From NCBI GenBank assembly GCA_002480645.1, contig DLCN01000003.1, forward strand, positions 62,001 to 126,000: a stretch of 64,000 bases of DNA. The letters are read 5' to 3'. This stretch comes from Balneolaceae bacterium UBA7797. Lineage in GTDB: Bacteria > Bacteroidota > Rhodothermia > Balneolales > Balneolaceae. Made by a program: the position numbers and the translations under genes. Every line of letters begins with the position of its first letter. The first letter of the stretch is position 1. Below, piece after piece: positions 18,360-27,656 of this stretch. The notes beneath the pieces were generated by a model, which saw nothing but the letters and a program-made list of their open reading frames with translations, did no database searches and had not been told where the DNA came from.

Positions 18360-19408
18360 CGCCCTTTTAACTCCAGGATTCGTTGTACGGATTCATCTAT
18401 TCTTTTGATAGAGACCTTTTCTTCGTCTAATAACTCAAGGATGGCTTTTTTTGCCTCTTTTACCTTGATCGGAGTATCGAGTAAGTTGTTCCCAAAGCAA
18501 AACATATCCAATCCTGCATGTAACCCCATCTCAAGGCTTTCCTTTAGTGAATAATGATCGGAAATTGCGCGCATCTGCATATCATCTGATATTATCACTC
18601 CTTCAAATTTTAACTCATTTCTCAATAGATCGGTAAGTACATTTCTTGAAAGGGTAGACGGAAGGGTGTCATCAAAATTCTTATTGAAAATATGAGCACT
18701 CATGATCATTGGGCACATATCGTGTTGAATGAAATACCGGTAAGGTTCCAGTTCCTGAGGTTCCCAGCTTTCTGTAACATCCACAAAACCTGCGTGAGTG
18801 TCACCCTCGGCGCTACCATGGCCGGGAAAATGTTTACAACAGGTGATCACCTCATTTTTTTGATGCCCTTTTATGTAAGCCTCAGCATGTTTTATCACAT
18901 GTTCTGCGGTATCTCCGAAGGACCTTTCTTTTCGGGCGATGATCGAACCCTGAGGGTGAATGGCTACATCCACACAGGGGGCGAAATTCAGGTTGATGCC
19001 CATTTCTTTCAGAATAGATGAAATATGTGCCCCCTCTTTCTGTGTTTCTTCTGCAGAGTCAAGTGCTCCAAGGGCTTTATGCGATCGCGTTTCAGGGAAG
19101 CCATAAGCCGGTTTCAGACGATTTACTACTCCACCTTCTTGGTCAATACCGATGAATAGTGGGGTATCGGAGTAATTTTTTAGTGTTGAAGTGAGTGATC
19201 TTACCTGTTCGGGTGATTCGATATTATGAACCGGTTTATTATTGACCATATCCTGATCGAATAAGATCACTCCACCGGGTTTGTCTTCCCGAATGGTTCT
19301 GGCAATATCAGAATCTGCACTGCAATCATTACCCTGAAAACCCATAATGAATAACTGAGCGATCTTATCATCTGTACTGAGAGATTCAAGCTTTGGAATT
19401 TTTGACAT
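18350..19408 (-). CDS. nagZ: Beta-N-acetylglucosaminidase, GH3 (NagZ type)
   Basis: This is a 352-residue single-domain GH3 enzyme without a signal peptide, so it is cytoplasmic. NagZ removes GlcNAc from muropeptides during cell-wall recycling. The diagnostic histidine-aspartate loop is KHFPGHGSAEGDTH (residues 192-205, His and Asp forming the acid/base dyad), and the nucleophile is D275 in VIISDDMQM. IDQEGGVVNRL (88-98) matches the substrate loop. The length is typical of NagZ rather than of larger two-domain GH3 glucosidases. It converges on the kinase gene, with which it makes functional sense. Confidence 0.92.
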   Translation of the reverse strand: MSKIPKLESLSTDDKIAQLFIMGFQGNDCSADSDIARTIREDKPGGVILFDQDMVNNKPVHNIESPEQVRSLTSTLKNYSDTPLFIGIDQEGGVVNRLKPAYGFPETRSHKALGALDSAEETQKEGAHISSILKEMGINLNFAPCVDVAIHPQGSIIARKERSFGDTAEHVIKHAEAYIKGHQKNEVITCCKHFPGHGSAEGDTHAGFVDVTESWEPQELEPYRYFIQHDMCPMIMSAHIFNKNFDDTLPSTLSRNVLTDLLRNELKFEGVIISDDMQMRAISDHYSLKESLEMGLHAGLDMFCFGNNLLDTPIKVKEAKKAILELLDEEKVSIKRIDESVQRILELKGRYL

Positions 19409-19518
19409 TTTAGGAGGATTACAGGTTGAAAATTAACATGTTATAAAACTACTCTAGGTGAAGTTCACACTCAGAAACAATAACTTCAAATGAATGTAAT
19501 TAAAATTCGTTAAGCACT

Positions 19519-20769
19519 ATGGGGCACAAATACTTATTACTTTTTTTAACGCTAATTTTCGGCGTTTCAACTGCCTGCAATGCACAGGTAAAAAAAACTA
19601 AAATTAAAACCGGGGTCGAAGTTCTCACCGATAGAAATTTTGATGTCTTAAAAGGTCGAAAAGTTGGTCTTATCACAAATGCCAGTGGGGTGAATAGCAA
19701 CTTGGTCTCAACGATCGACATTCTGTATCGGGCACCTGAGGTAGAGCTGGTTGCACTATATAGTCCGGAACATGGTGTAAGAGGAGAAATTGCAGCCGGA
19801 GAAAAAGTGGCGACCTATGTGGATGATGCTACCGGTGTAACGGTATTTTCACTATACGGTAAAACCCGCAAACCAACACCGGAGATGCTCGAAAATGTGG
19901 ATGTTCTGGTTTATGATATTCAGGATGTAGGTGCCCGTTCCTATACGTTCATAAGTACAATGGGATTAGTGATGGAGGCCGCTGCGGAACAAGGTATCGA
20001 AGTAGTAGTGCTGGATCGACCAAATCCGCTGGGCGGCAGAAAAATTGAAGGAAATATTGTGGAAGAAGGATATTTCTCATTTATCAGCCAATTTAAAATT
20101 CCCTATGTGTATGGATTAACGCCGGGTGAGTTAGCTAAAATGATCAACGGGGAAGGTTGGTTGGAATCAGGAAAAAAATGCGAACTCACGGTTGTTCCAA
20201 TGGAAGGATGGACCCGGGATATGAGTTTTGAGGATACCGGTTTGAAATGGGTGCTAACCTCACCGCATATTCCTCATGCATACTCATCGAATTTTTATGT
20301 GAGTTCTGGAATTATGGGTGAACTGGGTGTGATCTCGGAAGGGGTCGGTTACACATTGCCATTTCAGGTTTTTGGAGCAGAATGGATCGATGAGAGTGAT
20401 TTTTCCACAAGATTGAATGAACTGGAAATTCCGGGTTTAACGTTTCGACCGATCGTTTTTAAACCGTTCTATGGTAAAAATGAAGGTAAGACATTACACG
20501 GTGTTCAGACCTATTTCACCGATTACTCAAAAGTGGATCTGATGAAGGTACAGTTCTACGTGATGCAGGTAAATAATGAGCTATATCCTGATAAAGATGT
20601 ATTTGCAATGGGTGAAAACAGATGGTCTTCTTTCGATAAGGTGAATGGCACAGATCAGATCCGAAAACTATTTTCCAAAAACTACAGGGTGTCTGATATC
20701 GAAGAATATTTGGATAAAGACATCGATTCATTCAGAACACTTTCCCAAAAATATTACCTCTATAAATAA
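19519..20769 (+). CDS. namZ: Exo-beta-N-acetylmuramidase NamZ-like (DUF1343, GH171)
   Basis: The 416-residue protein belongs to the DUF1343 family. Its characterised members (Bacillus NamZ/YbbC and the Tannerella homologue) release N-acetylmuramic acid from the non-reducing end of peptidoglycan chains. Diagnostic blocks are GLITNASGVN, YSPEHGVRG (E84, H85), DIQDVGARSYTF and LDRPNPLGG. The N-terminus is a signal peptide. It can be read as a type I site after NAQ or as a lipoprotein with Cys20 (STAC), so export is clear but anchoring is not. It is divergent from nagZ (110 bp apart) and 6 bp upstream of an amidase gene, matching the known ybbC-amiE-nagZ association in Bacillus. Confidence 0.9.
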   Translation: MGHKYLLLFLTLIFGVSTACNAQVKKTKIKTGVEVLTDRNFDVLKGRKVGLITNASGVNSNLVSTIDILYRAPEVELVALYSPEHGVRGEIAAGEKVATYVDDATGVTVFSLYGKTRKPTPEMLENVDVLVYDIQDVGARSYTFISTMGLVMEAAAEQGIEVVVLDRPNPLGGRKIEGNIVEEGYFSFISQFKIPYVYGLTPGELAKMINGEGWLESGKKCELTVVPMEGWTRDMSFEDTGLKWVLTSPHIPHAYSSNFYVSSGIMGELGVISEGVGYTLPFQVFGAEWIDESDFSTRLNELEIPGLTFRPIVFKPFYGKNEGKTLHGVQTYFTDYSKVDLMKVQFYVMQVNNELYPDKDVFAMGENRWSSFDKVNGTDQIRKLFSKNYRVSDIEEYLDKDIDSFRTLSQKYYLYK

Positions 20770-20775
20770 ACCGGC

Positions 20776-22578
20776 ATGAAATATATCAATACGCTGATTT
20801 TAAGTATTCTTTTCAGCAGTGCAGTTCTTGCACAATCAACGGATTCTCTGTATCTGAATATTGTAATTCCCGAACAGGATACTGTGATGTATTCGTATTC
20901 ACGATATCGGGTGGCAGCCAATACGTTGCCTCAGGCATCTGCCTTCATCAACGGAAAAGAAACCAAAGTGTACGCTACCGGCGCTTTTGTGGATATGATC
21001 TATCCGGAAAATGATACTACCCATATTGAGTTTAAAGTGGTTTTGGATGGGAAAGAGATCACCCGGAATATGGTACTCATTAAGCCGAAGCGGGAACCTG
21101 TGGTGTTTAATGGAAAAGAGATCAAAGATCGTATGGTTAAACCGGGAAATGATGTATGGCTGAATACAGGGGAAAAACTGGTGGTTCAAACCATGGCAAC
21201 ACCCGGAGAGCATATGGTTTTTAATATTGATGGATTTAAAAGAAACATCCCTATGAGAGAGCTTACCCGAGATGAGTCGGGTGGAAGACAAGGTATCTAT
21301 CAGGGTAGTTATGTAGTAAAACCGAGCGATTATGTGATGAAACAGCACATTACCTTTAAAATGAAAAAAGGTCTGTTCGGATATATAAAGAAAACCAGTG
21401 ATTTTGAAGTGACTCTGGGTGGGGGAGTGAGAGTCGGAAAAGTGATCGAAGATGGAGCGTACCTGAATACTGGGTTAGGTACCGATCGGTTGGGCGGTTA
21501 CAAATATGGGTTCATCGAAAAAGATATCCTGTTAAATATCACCGGAATGAAAAACGGAATTTACCGGGTAAAACTGGCAGATGGTCTGGATGCATGGATC
21601 CCGGAAAAGTTCGTTGAATTGATGCCGGCGGGTATTGAACCGGTCGAGTCATTGACAGGTAACATCAGGATAAGTGGTAATAGCTCACAGGATATTATCA
21701 CACTGAATCTTTCTGAAAAATTACCATATACGACCTTTCAGCAATTAGATCCCAATAAGATCATTGTGGATGTTTATGGGGCGACCTCGAACACAAACTG
21801 GAAGACCAAGATGTTGAGTTCTGAAGGAATCAAAAAAGTGGAATGGGAGCAGGTAGCCAATGGACAATTCAGAATGATCATTGAACTGGATCATTCACAG
21901 AATTGGGGGTATTCGGTTGGGTATGGCTGGGGTTCTCAGCTCGCTGTAAAAATTAACAGACCTCCGGTGATCACAGATCCCATCAATCCTCTGAGTGGCA
22001 GAACCATTGCTGTTGATGCAGGTCATGGTGGCTCGAGTAATGGTGCTTTAGGCGCTTCCGGTGCGAAGGAGAAAGAGGTTACCCTTCAAATAACCCAAAA
22101 GCTGGATTCATTATTAAAACTGGAAGGGGTGAATGTGATCCTACCCCGTACAAATGATAGCTACGTTTATATGAGTGAGCGCAGGGAGGCTGTACTCAGC
22201 AATAAGGCAGATCTTCTGGTTAGTATTCATGCAAATTCAATCGGATATACTTCCGATCCGCGTGAGGTGGCCGGAACGGGGGGATTTTATAAGCATATGG
22301 CCTATCGTCCATTAGCGGAGATTTTATATAAAAATATGCTGGATCTTGGTTTGAAAGACTATGGACTAACCGGCAGTTTCAATTTCTCATTGAATGGTCC
22401 CATAGAATTCCCGAATGCGCTGGTCGAAACCGCCTTTATCTCTAATCCGGAGGAAGAGATCTTATTACTAGATCCTGATTTTCAAGTCAAGATCGCTGAG
22501 CAGATCGTGAAAGGACTTAAAGAATTTTATCTGAAGCATGCCTCCATTGAGGCTTTGGAAGAAATGCCCGAGAAGTGA
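20776..22578 (+). CDS. N-acetylmuramoyl-L-alanine amidase (Amidase_3) with AMIN-like domain
   Basis: This 600-residue exported enzyme cleaves the bond between MurNAc and the stem peptide. After a signal peptide (cleaved after LAQ) come a beta-rich N-terminal region and an SH3-like segment (about 215-280). An AMIN-like domain (about 292-390, SQDIITLNLSE) follows, then the Amidase_3 catalytic domain (about 410-590). The zinc site is visible: H417 in VDAGHGGS, E432 in AKEKEV and H485 in VSIHANS, with the catalytic glutamate E551 in LVETAF. It follows namZ by six bases, so amidase and muramidase are probably made together to strip and shorten glycan. Confidence 0.92.
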   Translation: MKYINTLILSILFSSAVLAQSTDSLYLNIVIPEQDTVMYSYSRYRVAANTLPQASAFINGKETKVYATGAFVDMIYPENDTTHIEFKVVLDGKEITRNMVLIKPKREPVVFNGKEIKDRMVKPGNDVWLNTGEKLVVQTMATPGEHMVFNIDGFKRNIPMRELTRDESGGRQGIYQGSYVVKPSDYVMKQHITFKMKKGLFGYIKKTSDFEVTLGGGVRVGKVIEDGAYLNTGLGTDRLGGYKYGFIEKDILLNITGMKNGIYRVKLADGLDAWIPEKFVELMPAGIEPVESLTGNIRISGNSSQDIITLNLSEKLPYTTFQQLDPNKIIVDVYGATSNTNWKTKMLSSEGIKKVEWEQVANGQFRMIIELDHSQNWGYSVGYGWGSQLAVKINRPPVITDPINPLSGRTIAVDAGHGGSSNGALGASGAKEKEVTLQITQKLDSLLKLEGVNVILPRTNDSYVYMSERREAVLSNKADLLVSIHANSIGYTSDPREVAGTGGFYKHMAYRPLAEILYKNMLDLGLKDYGLTGSFNFSLNGPIEFPNALVETAFISNPEEEILLLDPDFQVKIAEQIVKGLKEFYLKHASIEALEEMPEK

Positions 22579-22637
22579 TCATGGGCTAGGGATGTGAATG
22601 TGGTAGTATCCCTGTGTATTTCAGAATAGCACGATAT

Positions 22638-22669
22638 AAAAAAGGTTCGGAATCCTCCGAACCTTTTTT
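22638..22669. terminator. Bidirectional Rho-independent terminator
   Basis: A perfect 11-bp stem (AAAGGTTCGGA at 22641-22651, TCCGAACCTTT at 22656-22666) with a four-base loop is flanked by A and T runs on both sides. It lies between two convergent amidase genes and can serve both. Confidence 0.92.
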
Positions 22670-22677
22670 TGGATGAA

Positions 22678-25182
22678 CTACTTGACCAGAAGCATCTTTT
22701 TGGTGATTACCTCAGATGGAGTTTCCAGTCGGTATATATAAACTCCGCTCGCCAGATTATTGGCTTTAAATTGCATGGTGTGATATCCTGCACTCAGGTT
22801 GCCGGAATATAAGGTGGATACCTTCTTACCGAGCATATCGTACACGGTCAGGTTAACAGACGTTTGAACAGGCAATGCAAAACTGATATTGGTAGAGGGG
22901 TTAAACGGATTCGGGTAATTCTGATCCAATTGAAGGGTATTAGGCAGATCAGAGATCCCTTCCTCAATATTGGTTGCTTTACCATAGGTTACAGCGCGTA
23001 GATCATCGAAAGCAATGAAACCATTTTCCGGTTGACCTTGTACGTAAGTAAGCTGAAAGCTGTCAAAGTGGGACAATCCGGTGATTTCACCATTGCCGTT
23101 TACCCAACCGATCACCTCGTCTTCAGTCATATCCCAGGAGATCAGTTTCCAGCCGATCCAATCAACGGTAAACCATTCACTGCCTTCCAATTGATTAGCT
23201 CCATCACGGATCATAAATCGAAACTGATTTCCACTACCATCACCAAATACATACGCCTGAATGGTATAGGTATTTCCAAAAACCGGTGTTCCGAAACTTC
23301 GGTATTCACGGATCAGATGTTCCGTTTCACTCGTTAACCATCCGTAATTTACCTTTAAGGAAGAGGTGCTGTTGGTCATCGGGTTTACAAAAGTGGTATC
23401 ATTGATCCGGCTAACCTCTTCGGCTTTAATGCCAACGGTGCTCCCGCTTTGAGAAGGCTCCCACCATGCTGTCAGGCCGTTATCGAAGTTATCGATGTTG
23501 ATGGTATTGTTAATATCGTCCGTGGTTGTGGGAAACGTTCGTACTACATTCGATCCCATTTTATTTCCCAATGTATCACTGATCTCTCCGGAAACAGTAA
23601 GTACATAATTTCTGGATGGGGTCAGTTTTTCGGATGGGATGAAATTGATCACACTTTGATCATTAACCTCATAATAGTAGATTTCTCCGGGAACCTGATA
23701 ATTGGATAGCGTTACTTTGATGGTTGTACTATCAAATAAAGCAGAATCCAAAGGCTCGCTGAAAGTGGCACTCACTATCGGATCAATGACACTAAATGCA
23801 GTATTAGTCGGGAATATATCTACCACTGATGGCGGAATAATGTCAACGGGTCCAGTTTCAAAATCCAGCGTATAATCATCACCGGCTATACCGTCAGCGT
23901 TTCCATCTAACTGGTGCGCATATTCAGAAGCATCATAAGCAGAATCTGCAATAGTGAGTGAATACATGTTCTCAAATGCCAGATTATTGGTAACAATACT
24001 AAGCTCGGTATCCGATCTCCAGTTAAAGATCAGGGTATCTTCCGGTTCCGGTGTAAGTGTAAGAGCAGCTTCAACAGAGGCTTTATTCATGGGACGGCTG
24101 AAAGTCAGTATCAGATCCTGTCCGGGATTAACATCTTCTTCACCGTTTATAGAGGTGCCGGCAACAAATGGAGGTACACTGGAGGTGATGGCTACATCAG
24201 CAAACGTAAAATCGGTGTAAAGTATGTCAACATCTACGGTATCAGGATAATAACCTTCGCCGCCTACAATCAGTTGATTTGCACCATTTGTTAACCCCTC
24301 CAGATAATAGAATCCATTACTCAACTCTTCGGGATCGATCGAGTACTTGTAAAACAAAGAGTCGTAAGTATCTGTGGTGTAGGTTTGTCCTTCGATGGAG
24401 ATGGTTGCTCCATTCAGATATTCATCGGTATCTGCATCAGTAATAAATCCTGTTACGATTCCTACTGTATCGCGGTCTACACCCATAAATTCCAGGATCG
24501 ACCAGAAAGCAGATTGTGCACGGAGCTGTTTCCACTCATCGTTAAGATTATTTTTTTGTTGCCATGGATTTGTGTGATGACCACCCTCGCTAAGCAAAGA
24601 AGCCATATTTGATTCTCTGTTAACATGGAGGTAGGGATACTGCCGGTCATGGGAAAATGGGAATCCCTGATAGAATGTACGATCGGCATAATTACCCCTG
24701 GTAGGAATGCGCATGGCCGCCGGCAAATTAGTATTCATGATATCTCCCAGATCCTTCCCACCATTCGGAGTTTTCTCGATAGTAGCACCATTAAAGCGCC
24801 AGCCTCCGTGAAGCATTAAGGCGCTGTTCGATGAAGTTCCACCTGCATCACTATGAATGGAGTAATAAAAATCGGCACCAAGTACATTAGCCAGATCAGT
24901 TCGCTGGCTCAAACTCATCTGATCATTATCAGAATCCCGGCTGATATATACGGTATCGATATCTGTTTTTTCCAAAAGCATTTTTCGGAGGCGCAGACCA
25001 ATTCTCAGGGTTTCCTCAGCTTCGGAATAATTATAGAGCCCCATATTTTCAGTTTGGCTGTGGCCGGGATCAATAAACAGCGACCAACCATCAAGACCGG
25101 TTATCTGCGCATTTGCAGATTGTGAATAAAAAAAGTAACCCAGAACTACTAAGAGAACATATTTAAAAAGTGATTTTGACAT
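22678..25182 (-). CDS. T9SS-secreted multidomain N-acetylmuramoyl-L-alanine amidase
   Basis: The 834-residue product has a signal peptide (cleaved after ANAQ), followed directly by an Amidase_3 domain (about residues 25-230). The zinc-site residues are in FIDPGHSQ, YSEAEETL and YYSIHSDAG. A carboxypeptidase-like or Ig-like repeat (about 235-320) and two bacterial Ig-like domains (about 335-560; TFSRPMNKASVEAAL) come next. A jelly-roll, possibly carbohydrate-binding, domain (about 565-735) precedes a T9SS sorting domain (DQNYPNPFNPSTNI, ending KKMLLVK). The ATG at 25182 is preferred over an in-frame TTG at 25203 because an AGGAG lies just upstream of it. Secretion to the surface suggests attack on external cell walls rather than own-wall recycling. 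Confidence 0.88.
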   Translation of the reverse strand: MSKSLFKYVLLVVLGYFFYSQSANAQITGLDGWSLFIDPGHSQTENMGLYNYSEAEETLRIGLRLRKMLLEKTDIDTVYISRDSDNDQMSLSQRTDLANVLGADFYYSIHSDAGGTSSNSALMLHGGWRFNGATIEKTPNGGKDLGDIMNTNLPAAMRIPTRGNYADRTFYQGFPFSHDRQYPYLHVNRESNMASLLSEGGHHTNPWQQKNNLNDEWKQLRAQSAFWSILEFMGVDRDTVGIVTGFITDADTDEYLNGATISIEGQTYTTDTYDSLFYKYSIDPEELSNGFYYLEGLTNGANQLIVGGEGYYPDTVDVDILYTDFTFADVAITSSVPPFVAGTSINGEEDVNPGQDLILTFSRPMNKASVEAALTLTPEPEDTLIFNWRSDTELSIVTNNLAFENMYSLTIADSAYDASEYAHQLDGNADGIAGDDYTLDFETGPVDIIPPSVVDIFPTNTAFSVIDPIVSATFSEPLDSALFDSTTIKVTLSNYQVPGEIYYYEVNDQSVINFIPSEKLTPSRNYVLTVSGEISDTLGNKMGSNVVRTFPTTTDDINNTINIDNFDNGLTAWWEPSQSGSTVGIKAEEVSRINDTTFVNPMTNSTSSLKVNYGWLTSETEHLIREYRSFGTPVFGNTYTIQAYVFGDGSGNQFRFMIRDGANQLEGSEWFTVDWIGWKLISWDMTEDEVIGWVNGNGEITGLSHFDSFQLTYVQGQPENGFIAFDDLRAVTYGKATNIEEGISDLPNTLQLDQNYPNPFNPSTNISFALPVQTSVNLTVYDMLGKKVSTLYSGNLSAGYHTMQFKANNLASGVYIYRLETPSEVITKKMLLVK

Positions 25183-25239
25183 TGAGAAACTACTCCTGCT
25201 CAATTTTATTAGCGACGATTAGACTTTTATTTAGATGAT

Positions 25240-26199
25240 TTATTGGCTGATATTCAGGATATAAATGGAACCGTCATCAGGAGAATCAAAGGCAATTTTA
25301 TCACCACTGGGCGACCATGCCGGGTTCATGGCAATAAGGTCGGTAGTTTGCGTAAGGTTGATCTGTTGCGAGCCATCTGCGCTGAAGGCAATAAGATCTG
25401 AACTCTTATAGGAATGGCCGTCATCTTCGGCAACCATTGCACACACATATTTGCTGTCAGGCGACCAGCTTGGGCGGTTAGCTTTACCCAGATCTACTAA
25501 ACCGCTGCCATCAATATTCATGACATACAGATTGCCTCCATACACTTCAAAAGCGAGTTTTTGTCCATCCGGTGAAACTTCCAGATTAAGATACTTAGCG
25601 TCTTCGAAAGGGGAGATATCAGTAGTTGTATTTTCAGGTACCATTCCTGTGGCAATAGAATTCGGTTTTAGTACATAAAATGCCTGTCGGCTTTTGGTTT
25701 TAAATTGCTCCGGTGTTTCTTTACCGGAATCAAATTTTTCGATCTTGTCATTGGTGATCAAAACCACATTTTCATCAAAATTTGCCCACGTTGGCAGAGC
25801 AGGCATATCATCTCTCAGTTCAGTGATCTGAGTGGATGAGCCATCCAATCCATAGATCTTGATACCCATTTTCTGCCGGCGATTCTCGGTTTCTGAAACT
25901 CTGGCAAGGATATTTTGTGAATCCATAGACCAGGAGAAGCCGAATCCAGCTATTTCGTCGGTCACTTGTTTCATGTCAGTACCGTCAGCATTGGTGATCC
26001 AAATTCCCTGATTACGCCCGGCTGTAAATGCGATCTTGCTGCCATCCGGTGACCAAGCCGGCCGTTGATATTCTTTCGATGAATTTGAGATTAGTTTTTC
26101 AGGACTTCCGGTACTTGCAGGTTGTGCAACTGCCATAATTGGAATTAAAAAAGAGAAGGCAAAAGTGATTGCGAAAATGAAATGAGTCGACTTTTTCAT
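25240..26199 (-). CDS. Periplasmic TolB-like PD40 beta-propeller protein
   Basis: This 319-residue protein has a signal peptide (cleaved after AVAQ) and about five WD40-like PD40 repeats, each with a WSPDGSKIAF-type signature (RPAWSPDGSKIAFTAG, LEVSPDGQKLAFEV, PAWSPSGDKIAFDS). Such propellers bind proteins or peptides and occur alone or in TolB and tricorn-like proteases. It has no catalytic domain. It lies 57 bp upstream of the secreted amidase gene on the same strand and 78 bp downstream of the AmpG-like gene, so it may share their transcript. Its partner is unknown. Confidence 0.75.
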   Translation of the reverse strand: MKKSTHFIFAITFAFSFLIPIMAVAQPASTGSPEKLISNSSKEYQRPAWSPDGSKIAFTAGRNQGIWITNADGTDMKQVTDEIAGFGFSWSMDSQNILARVSETENRRQKMGIKIYGLDGSSTQITELRDDMPALPTWANFDENVVLITNDKIEKFDSGKETPEQFKTKSRQAFYVLKPNSIATGMVPENTTTDISPFEDAKYLNLEVSPDGQKLAFEVYGGNLYVMNIDGSGLVDLGKANRPSWSPDSKYVCAMVAEDDGHSYKSSDLIAFSADGSQQINLTQTTDLIAMNPAWSPSGDKIAFDSPDDGSIYILNISQ

Positions 26200-26277
26200 G
26201 TTTGATCGTTGATTAATAAATGTAGCTACTGATGGTTAACGATGAGTTTTCTAGTGTAAGTATGGATTGTTGTAAGA

Positions 26278-27567
26278 TCAGTCTTTCGAGCTTTTCTTGC
26301 CGAATTCAGGATCAATATTCAAAAATTTAGTTACGATAAAGATCGGAATGGTACAGATCATCACCCAGATGAAAAATTCCTGATATCCCAACCATTCCTG
26401 CATAAAACCACTGATTATTCCCGGAATTTGCATACCCAAAGCCATGAATCCGGTACCAAATGCATAGTGTGCGGTTTGATGATTTCCACGGGCCACGTAG
26501 ATCAGATACATCAGAAAAGCGGCAAAGCCAAAGCCATAGCCAAATTGTTCGATGCCGACAAAGGCACTGATTAGGTAAAGTGACTCCGGTTGCAGGTACG
26601 ACATGATCAAATACACTGCGTTGGGTAAATTCATGGCGATCAACATTGGCCAAATCCAGAATTTCAGACCTTTCATTGAAATAGCTATACCACCCAGAAT
26701 ACCACCAATCGTTAATGCGATCAGCCCAACGGTACCATTAATAATTCCCAGATCGGTGGTGGTTAATCCCAATCCCCCAAGTTCAACGCTATCCAGAAAG
26801 AACGGAGAACCCATCTTAACTAACTGACCTTCAGCGAAGCGAAACAGTAGGATAAAAGCCAATGCAATTCCGATATCTTTCTTTTTAAAGAACTCGGCAA
26901 AGATCTTGAAGAATGCCTTAACCTGATCCGCAGCAGAACTAAATGTCTCGGGTTGATCATTATCGGGTTTAGGCAAAAAGAAGCTGTTGTAAATTGCAAA
27001 AACGGTGATGGTAATGGCCAGTGTGGCAAAAGTAAATGCCCAGGCTTTATTCACCTCCATGCCGGAATCAACCAGATAACCGGCCAGAATTACTAAAAGC
27101 CCCTTTCCACTGATCATCGCAATTCTGTAAAAGGTTGACCGGATCCCTACAAAGAATGATTGGTCATCCTGATTCAAAGCAAGCAGGTAGAAACCATCAG
27201 CGGCAATGTCATGAGTGGCAGAAGCGATTGCAAGTATATAAAGAATGATCAGGCTTATACTGAAGAAGGAGACAGTAAAAAGAGAAAAAGTAACTCCGGC
27301 AAAAGCAGCACCCATCAAAAACTGCATGGCCAATGTCCACCATCGTTTGGTTTTTAGATTCTCTACGATCGGACTCCAGAAAGGCTTAATGATCCACGGC
27401 AAATACAATAAACTGGTATAGAGACCGATTTCGGCATTAGAGATCTCCAGGTTCTTGTACATGATCACGGAAACTTCCATCACCATGATGTAGGGTAAAC
27501 CCTGAACAAAATAGAGTGAAGGAATCCATGCCCAGGCTTTATTCCAGAATTTCGAAAGTATACTCAT
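26278..27567 (-). CDS. AmpG-like MFS permease
   Basis: This 429-residue major-facilitator protein has about 12 membrane helices. The N-terminal pattern (LYFVQGLPYIMVMEVSVIMY, then LPWIIKPFWSPIVENLKTKR) resembles the AmpG branch, whose members import GlcNAc-anhydroMurNAc muropeptides into the cytoplasm. The DIAADGF motif in helix 4-5 is also typical. Placed between a NagB fusion gene and an amidase gene, it is the likely inner-membrane importer of the salvage pathway. A broader sugar permease role cannot be excluded. Confidence 0.75.
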   Translation of the reverse strand: MSILSKFWNKAWAWIPSLYFVQGLPYIMVMEVSVIMYKNLEISNAEIGLYTSLLYLPWIIKPFWSPIVENLKTKRWWTLAMQFLMGAAFAGVTFSLFTVSFFSISLIILYILAIASATHDIAADGFYLLALNQDDQSFFVGIRSTFYRIAMISGKGLLVILAGYLVDSGMEVNKAWAFTFATLAITITVFAIYNSFFLPKPDNDQPETFSSAADQVKAFFKIFAEFFKKKDIGIALAFILLFRFAEGQLVKMGSPFFLDSVELGGLGLTTTDLGIINGTVGLIALTIGGILGGIAISMKGLKFWIWPMLIAMNLPNAVYLIMSYLQPESLYLISAFVGIEQFGYGFGFAAFLMYLIYVARGNHQTAHYAFGTGFMALGMQIPGIISGFMQEWLGYQEFFIWVMICTIPIFIVTKFLNIDPEFGKKSSKD

Positions 27568-27608
27568 TCAGATATGTTTGTTATGAAATTGGTCGGGGCT
27601 GATAATAA

Positions 27609-27633
27609 AAGACGGAGTGATATAGCCCGTCTT
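27609..27633 (-). terminator. Probable terminator of the NagB fusion gene
   Basis: On the minus strand a 7-bp stem (AAGACGG/CCGTCTT, arms 27627-27633 and 27609-27615) is followed by TTTTATTA. It lies 24 bp past the stop of the minus-strand gene. The loop is long (11 bases). Confidence 0.5.
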
Positions 27634-27656
27634 CAGGTCAATTTCAACCGGAACTA

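Noticed and set aside
20899..21348. 149-codon frame antisense to the amidase gene
   Set aside because: Shadow of the N-terminal region of a clear signal-peptide-bearing amidase.
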